A DNA stretch of 64,000 nt from Diphasiastrum complanatum (lineage: Eukaryota; Streptophyta; Lycopodiopsida; Lycopodiales; Lycopodiaceae). A program made the translations under genes and the position numbers. The DNA is taken from the NCBI GenBank assembly GCA_029204225.1, contig CM055106.1, positions 17,678,149 to 17,742,148 on the forward strand, read 5' to 3'. Positions 59,279-64,000 of this stretch are shown piece after piece. Below the pieces are notes generated by a model. That model searched no databases and was not told where the DNA came from. It saw nothing but the letters and a program-made list of their open reading frames with translations. Position 1 is the first letter of the stretch. Each line of letters begins with the position of its first letter.

Positions 59279-60783
59279 ATTTGAACTCAGTTTTTAACAT
59301 TGTTGATGAACTGAACATATGATGAAGTTCATATGAAGGAATCGAGAGCAAGAAATATCACATCCCAAATAGCAAATGCACCAAAAAGAGAGAGAGATCC
59401 AAAGAAACGAATTGTTATCACAGGCATGGGGCTTGTTTCTGTCTTTGGTAATAATGTTGACATTTACTATGAAAAGCTTTTGGAAGGACAAAGTGGCATC
59501 GGACCAATTGACCGCTTCGATGCTTCAAAGTTCCCAACAAGATTTGCAGGACAAATACATAATTTCTCATCGGAGGGCTATATTGATGGAAAAAATGACC
59601 GTCGCCTTGATGATTGCCTTCGGTATTGCTTGGTCAGCGGGAAAAAAGCATTGGAAAATGCTGACCTTGGCGGAGATAAGCTTTGTAAGGTACATGTTCT
59701 TTCTACATGTACTTGAACATTTTTTCAGTCTGCCATACGAGCCAATGTCGTTGTGCATGTTAGCTTGGCCCATGTCTCTCACTTTTTGTGTCTTCATTTT
59801 GTCACTCTAGTTTAATACGCGCACACATTTTTCTGCAAGGTTTGACATCTTTGCTTTTGGACGTCTGGCCGTTTTGCAAAAGTGTTTTGGTGTCACTTAA
59901 AGTATCTTATTTGTGTACACGATGATGAAAGCAGACAAGAAGTTTTTGTGCTCAGGAATCTAATGCCACTTGAGGTTGATTTTGATTTTCTAGCTCGTAA
60001 ATTACTGTTTTTAGGTTTCTTTGGGACATATCATGGTTTCTGACTAGCATTGGATAGAGTTTAGTAGGAGAGCAAAAAAGGTATGGGATTTTCTGATATC
60101 AAATGACTCAACTTTGGTATTATGTGTCTGAAGTTGCTGTCCAGTTCGGGCATATCATAAGGGTTTTTTCTGCTAATGTTCTGCATAGCACTTCAAGGAG
60201 CAAATGAAGCTGGTAATGCCTGTTCTGCATTGTAGTTACATGAATAGGTTTGTGCTAGATATTGCTGCTGTACTCTCTCTGTGACACATCTGTAATGAAA
60301 AGCCATTCCTTTCCTACAACCTCTGGTAACTATGGTGTTTGGTATCTGCAGATTGATAGGGAAAGAGTAGGTGTGATCATTGGGTCAGGCATGGGTGGAC
60401 TTACAGTGTTTTCAGATGGAGTCCAGGCTTTAATTGAGAAAGGCTGCAAAAAAATTACACCTTTTTTTATTCCTTATGCCATCACAAACATGGGATCTGC
60501 TCTGTTAGCGATAGATCTGGGATTGATGGGGCCAAATTATTCAATCTCAACAGCATGTGCGACCTCAAACTATTGTTTTTATGCGGCTGCCAATCACATT
60601 CGAAGGGGAGAAGCAGATGTCATGGTTGTAGGAGGCACAGAAGCACCGATTATCCCAGTAGGCGTTGGTGGCTTTGTCGCTTGTAGAGCCCTTTCTCAAA
60701 GAAATGATGACCCTCAGACTGCCTCAAGACCTTGGGATAGGGCTCGGGAAGGTTTTGTGATGGGTGAAGGTGCTGGTGTCTTG
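54716..60783 (+). CDS. KAS1: 3-oxoacyl-[acyl-carrier-protein] synthase I, plastid (exons 1-3; 3' end beyond window)
   Basis: Exons 54716-54896, 59328-59689 and 60352-60783 have GT/AG borders and join in frame (181, 362 and 432 bases). Exon 1 encodes a serine-rich N-terminus (MAGLCFMKSSVAACLDLKAS) fitting a plastid transit peptide. Exon 2 starts the enzyme (DPKKRIVITGMGLVSVFGNN, IDRFDASKFPTRFAGQI, GYIDGKNDRRLDDCL). Exon 3 holds the active-site cysteine in NYSISTACATSNYC at about residue 250, and ALSQRNDDPQTASRPWD. Sequence matches plant KAS I rather than KAS II or III. The enzyme condenses malonyl-ACP with C4-C14 acyl-ACP in fatty acid synthesis. The last 150 or so residues, with both catalytic histidines, are expected right of the window, so intron 3 exceeds 3.2 kb. 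The exon 1 to exon 2 join is the least certain: the acceptor at 59327 is the only one I find that keeps frame. Confidence 0.92.
56434..56497. repeat. (CT)n microsatellite in KAS I intron 1
   Basis: About 60 bp of CT dinucleotides followed by CGCGTGCGCGCACACA. Confidence 0.95.
57004..57533. repeat. Palindrome-rich repeats in KAS I intron 1
   Basis: 57058-57195 reiterates GGAACGC, TTCCGGAAC and GTTTCTAGAAAC and ends near CTATGG. 57220-57533 has inverted ends (TAGTTGCATCC at left, GTTGCATCTATGA at right), an (ATT)n tract at 57285-57307 and GGATCGAAATCC inside. No coding frame. They resemble the MITE at 23808 in style. Confidence 0.5.
58040..58640. repeat. Dispersed repeat copies in KAS I introns
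   Basis: CTATGCATGATGAAGTTGAT preceded by GGGATKT(C/T)RTAGCA recurs near 58048-58105 and 58562-58620. Weaker copies lie near 61210-61265, 61698-61745 and 63325-63372. Confidence 0.65.
59202..59278. repeat. (GA)n microsatellite before KAS I exon 2
   Basis: About 75 bp of GA dinucleotides, 50 bases upstream of the predicted acceptor. Confidence 0.95.
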
Positions 60784-62700
60784 GTAAGATAGCTTTTGCT
60801 TGTGGAATTGTTTCAACTATCAAATTGTGAGATGCGACTTGTTCATCCGAATCTATCTTATTCCATAAAGCTCGTACAGTTCTTTGATTGTAACAATGTA
60901 GAATTTACTTTGTCATAAACGAAGGTTTCATCGCACTTGATCCAGATACGTTTCCAGGTTTTTGAGCATGAGATTTGATATCAAACTTTGGTTGTAAGCA
61001 TCTGAATCTTCTTGGCAGTGCTCAACAGATCATCAATGACTGACAAAAACTCATGTTCACAGTTGTCGAAGAAGTAAATGTTATGGAATATTTTGCTTCT
61101 GAGCCTGTTCACTTTAAGAAGTGTGAAACTTTGCACATGATCTCTGTGTAGGTGCATGAAAACAACATGGACTTATATACATATACATGTGATATGTTTG
61201 AGCACTGATGTGAGCAGGCATGTCATAGCATATAGTCGGTAGTATGCATGATATAGTTGATCATCTAAGACTTTTGTCAGTAGTTTCATGGAATTAACTT
61301 TTGCATGTCTTGCTTTGCAATGGTTTGGTTTTATCCCCTTGATAAATGTCAAAGAAGCTTTTGCCACATTAGTGGACGATGTTTCTGATTCAAGATCTTT
61401 GCCGTAGTTGATAATTGTGACCTTATTGATTCATGCTGATTTTATGGTACATTTTGCCCACTATCTACCCTTTCTAGTGCTTAGCTTGAAGTACTTTTCA
61501 GCAAGCGAATCGCTAACTTGTCCACTTTACATTATAGTTCAATGAAGTAGTTACATTATTTCGTTGGATAGACCTCAATAAGAGTGGGTTTCCATTTGCT
61601 CTCGAAAAAGTGATGGGAAGCTAGCGGATTTTTCTCTCTACACACGTGAAAGGAAGTTTTCGTGCATAAGACCTGCATTTACTGTTGGCAACCAGTGATA
61701 TGAGTAGAGATGTCATGGCATGTAGTTCAATGGATTTAATGGTTGAAGATTTGGACTCCTTATTAGTTAAAGGTTGTAGGTCTTGTTATGTTTTCGAGCC
61801 TTGTCGTACTTCTAACAATGCTATGTATGTAAATTGCTTGTACCTCTTTGTAATCAGCAAGTCATGAATAGGGATCCCCAAGAATAAAGCGATAGCCAAG
61901 ATATATCAAAATTGAATCAGTAGCTTCGTAGCCGTGATAGAGGTAAACTACACAAACCTTTTGGGTTTGGATTTCTGTATTCACAATGATGACCTCCATT
62001 TAAAGGAGAGGTCTGCCCTGAAATTTGGTCTTGATCGTCATTGATTGTTGTAGGCCAGCATGTGATAGGTCATTTCACTAAATCAAAAGGGTCCAATCAA
62101 CCCCGGAGGGTAGCAGTTTTTAAGAAGAATGTAAAGTCAATACATTAGATGTGCCATGCAATCTACGAAGCCTCCTTGTTCATGCAAAGTCTGATTGATG
62201 GTGTTAGAGGCTTTTGATCTTAGTACCACCCATTAATACTTGAATCATATGGAATTGCATAACACACATTTGTGGACTCTCTTAGAAAGGTATGGAAGTT
62301 TCTAACATTATTTTTTTGTTTGAAAGGTTCGGGTTGAAGTTCTATAGCCAACCTTTGCCATAGTTTTAAAAGACACGATGATTATTATGATATGATCATG
62401 TACTTTTTGACTTGAAATGCTCGTTTACAGATTAGGTGAAGGGCTGACATATGCATGTAAGAGAATCAAGTTGATGGATCAAACATGATTTTTGACCTTC
62501 GTTTCATGGGTGAATATAAATGAAATCTGCATGCGGAATGGATTTTGATGACACTACAACAAGGAGTACCGGGTTTTGGACAATATATCTATAGAGCTAT
62601 AGAGCACGAAGAAGTTTCAAGTCTATCTTTAACTATCAGTGCCATTGCCATTTGAGATTTAAAAATTGGGCAATATTTAAATGTGTCTATTCTAGGCTAG
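60784..62700 (+). other. KAS I intron 3, left part
   Basis: No KAS exon motif is found in any frame. It contains copies of the dispersed repeat listed at 58040. Confidence 0.7.
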
Positions 62701-62704
62701 ATGT

Positions 62705-62750
62705 CTTTTCAACTCCTTGAAAAGGGAATTCTTTTCAACTCCTTGAAAAG
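62705..62750. repeat. Duplicated perfect hairpin
   Basis: CTTTTCAACTCCTTGAAAAG occurs at 62705-62724 and 62731-62750. Each copy has an 8-base stem and a 4-base loop. Confidence 0.9.
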
Positions 62751-63575
62751 GGAATGCACAATTGGAAACGAGGGAAGGAGGGGTTATTCAATAATAGCTA
62801 GGAAGTATTGAAAAGAAAGGGATTTTATGTTGTGGTTTCCTAAAATCAGAATTGGTGGTTGCGTGGTAGATCTGTACATGCTCTTTATTCTCTTTTTTGG
62901 GATTAGCTATTGGAATGATAGTCTCATGATAATGATGAGGTCGACCATAATTTCTTATAAAGTGATTGGCTACTTTATGCAGTTCGATATTGATTTCTTG
63001 ATGGATTGTAGTAAGCAATTTGATATTTTATCACAACAATAAAAAAATCTGATTATGCCCTCATTTTTGTTGATTGGTAGTAGAAGGGTTTTTGCAAGTT
63101 TTTTGAGTAAGCTTAAGGTACTACTATGTAATATCTTTTTACATTTTTATGAGGAACTAGGAAGTTTATTTGCTCAACTTTAATGCTAGCCTTCCTCGCG
63201 GCCAATGATGCCTTTACCTCAAAAGTAGTCGACATTGAACTCGGTCTATTGATAAAAATATATGAAATCTATGGTGATTGTGCCTTTATGTTAACATGTA
63301 CCTTTGGGCACTGTTGGCTAAAGTAGGGATGCTGTATTGCGTTTTGTCCATTTTATGCTTGATGGATTTCATGATTGATAAGTTGTTTTGTCCATATGGT
63401 AGTGGAATTTTGTCATTATGCTCACATGTATTATGTGCAATGAACCAAGTGAGGTCAAATGTATAGTGCCCGAATAATGGCCAACAAATTAGTTAATGCT
63501 AATAGTAGATGTCACCAATTTCCAAGGTACTTAAACCATATGGTTTCTAAGTCGAGTAATAACAAATAGTAGTAT

Positions 63576-63850
63576 GGGGCTGAAGCCCCGTGGAGGTGTG
63601 CGTTGCAAGGTTACCAGCCGATTCGAATCGGCCGATTTGAATCGGGCCGATTTGTCTGGTTCGAATCGATTTGAACCAGCTAGGCCGGTTCAAATCGGAA
63701 AACTGTTTGAACCGGGGAAAAGAAAATTTACGTTTTTTTTTCCGTTTCGAACCGGCTCTCAACAATTCGAACTGCGTTTCAAAGTTCGAACTGCGGTTTG
63801 TGTAACTATGGTTCGTGTAACTGCGGTTCATTCCGGTCTGATAGGTTTTG
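63576..63850. repeat. Palindromic-word repeat at the right edge
   Basis: GGGGCTGAAGCCCC (63577-63590) precedes reiterated GATTCGAATCGG, GGTTCGAATCGATTTGAACC and CCGGTTCAAATCGG, then TTCGAACTGCG and GTAACTATGGTTC. Non-coding; in KAS I intron 3. Confidence 0.6.
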
Positions 63851-64000
63851 CAATAGCCGGCAAGTAGATTCCAAGCTAGTCTTATGGACCACGAACACCA
63901 ATGATAACAACAATAGAAACCGAGGAAGGGAAAGAGAACCCCATCTAAATTATTCAAAATAAGCCAATCAAGGAGAGAGCTCAATGTAGTCGTTTATAAC

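Noticed and set aside
59336-59344. Alternative KAS I exon 2 acceptor after ATATGAAG
   Set aside because: With exon 1 ending in phase 1 it would shift the frame; the acceptor at 59327 keeps it.
59328-60783. Recent bacterial transfer of the KAS gene
   Set aside because: FabF/FabB-like proteins of plastids are expected to look bacterial. Introns and a transit peptide show a normal plant nuclear gene.

Overview
The window is nuclear DNA of a land plant. It carries a gene for a plastid-targeted 3-oxoacyl-ACP synthase, plant-type introns with GT/AG borders, Ty1/copia retrotransposons primed by initiator tRNA-Met, and G-box promoter elements. Long introns filled with transposons, a LINE class I associate with early-diverging vascular plants, and very nested LTR elements suggest a large repeat-rich genome, perhaps a fern or lycophyte. 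That placement is inference and is weak.

Layout. 1-9899 is the 3' part of a copia element (A), split by an antisense copia element (A2, 2612-7576) with a perfect 5-bp target duplication. 10862-18500 is a nest of one small copia family: B (antisense, with an inverted copy of its own 3' end around a 280-bp GA tract, and a solo LTR inside its gag), D (antisense, decayed) and C (sense, internally deleted, inserted in D). 20246-30906 on the minus strand is a complete ten-exon gene for a TMEM214-like membrane protein. Its coding sequence joins in frame to 573 residues, and its 4.9-kb intron 6 holds a copia remnant, a MITE and a LINE. 31.5-38.0 kb holds LINE and copia debris, a tRNA-like (SINE-like) stretch, microsatellites and a decayed copia element (E). 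38060-46150 is an antisense LINE (G) split by F (38535-43310), a non-autonomous LTR element with 1.2-kb LTRs and no pol. 46421-52569 is a young, nearly intact copia element (H) with one frameshift. From 54716 to the right edge runs the start of a KAS I gene on the plus strand; three exons lie inside and the rest lies beyond the window.

Function. Only two host genes are supported: the TMEM214-like gene and KAS I of plastid fatty acid synthesis. Nothing indicates an operon or shared pathway. Both have an unusually similar promoter module (ACCGTTGGAT, then CAGATTTTGCCACGT). About two thirds of the window is recognisable mobile DNA, and insertion order can be read from target duplications: A2 after A, C after D, solo LTR J after B, F after G, MITE after the copia remnant. 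H is recent: its LTRs differ at only six of 674 positions by eye.
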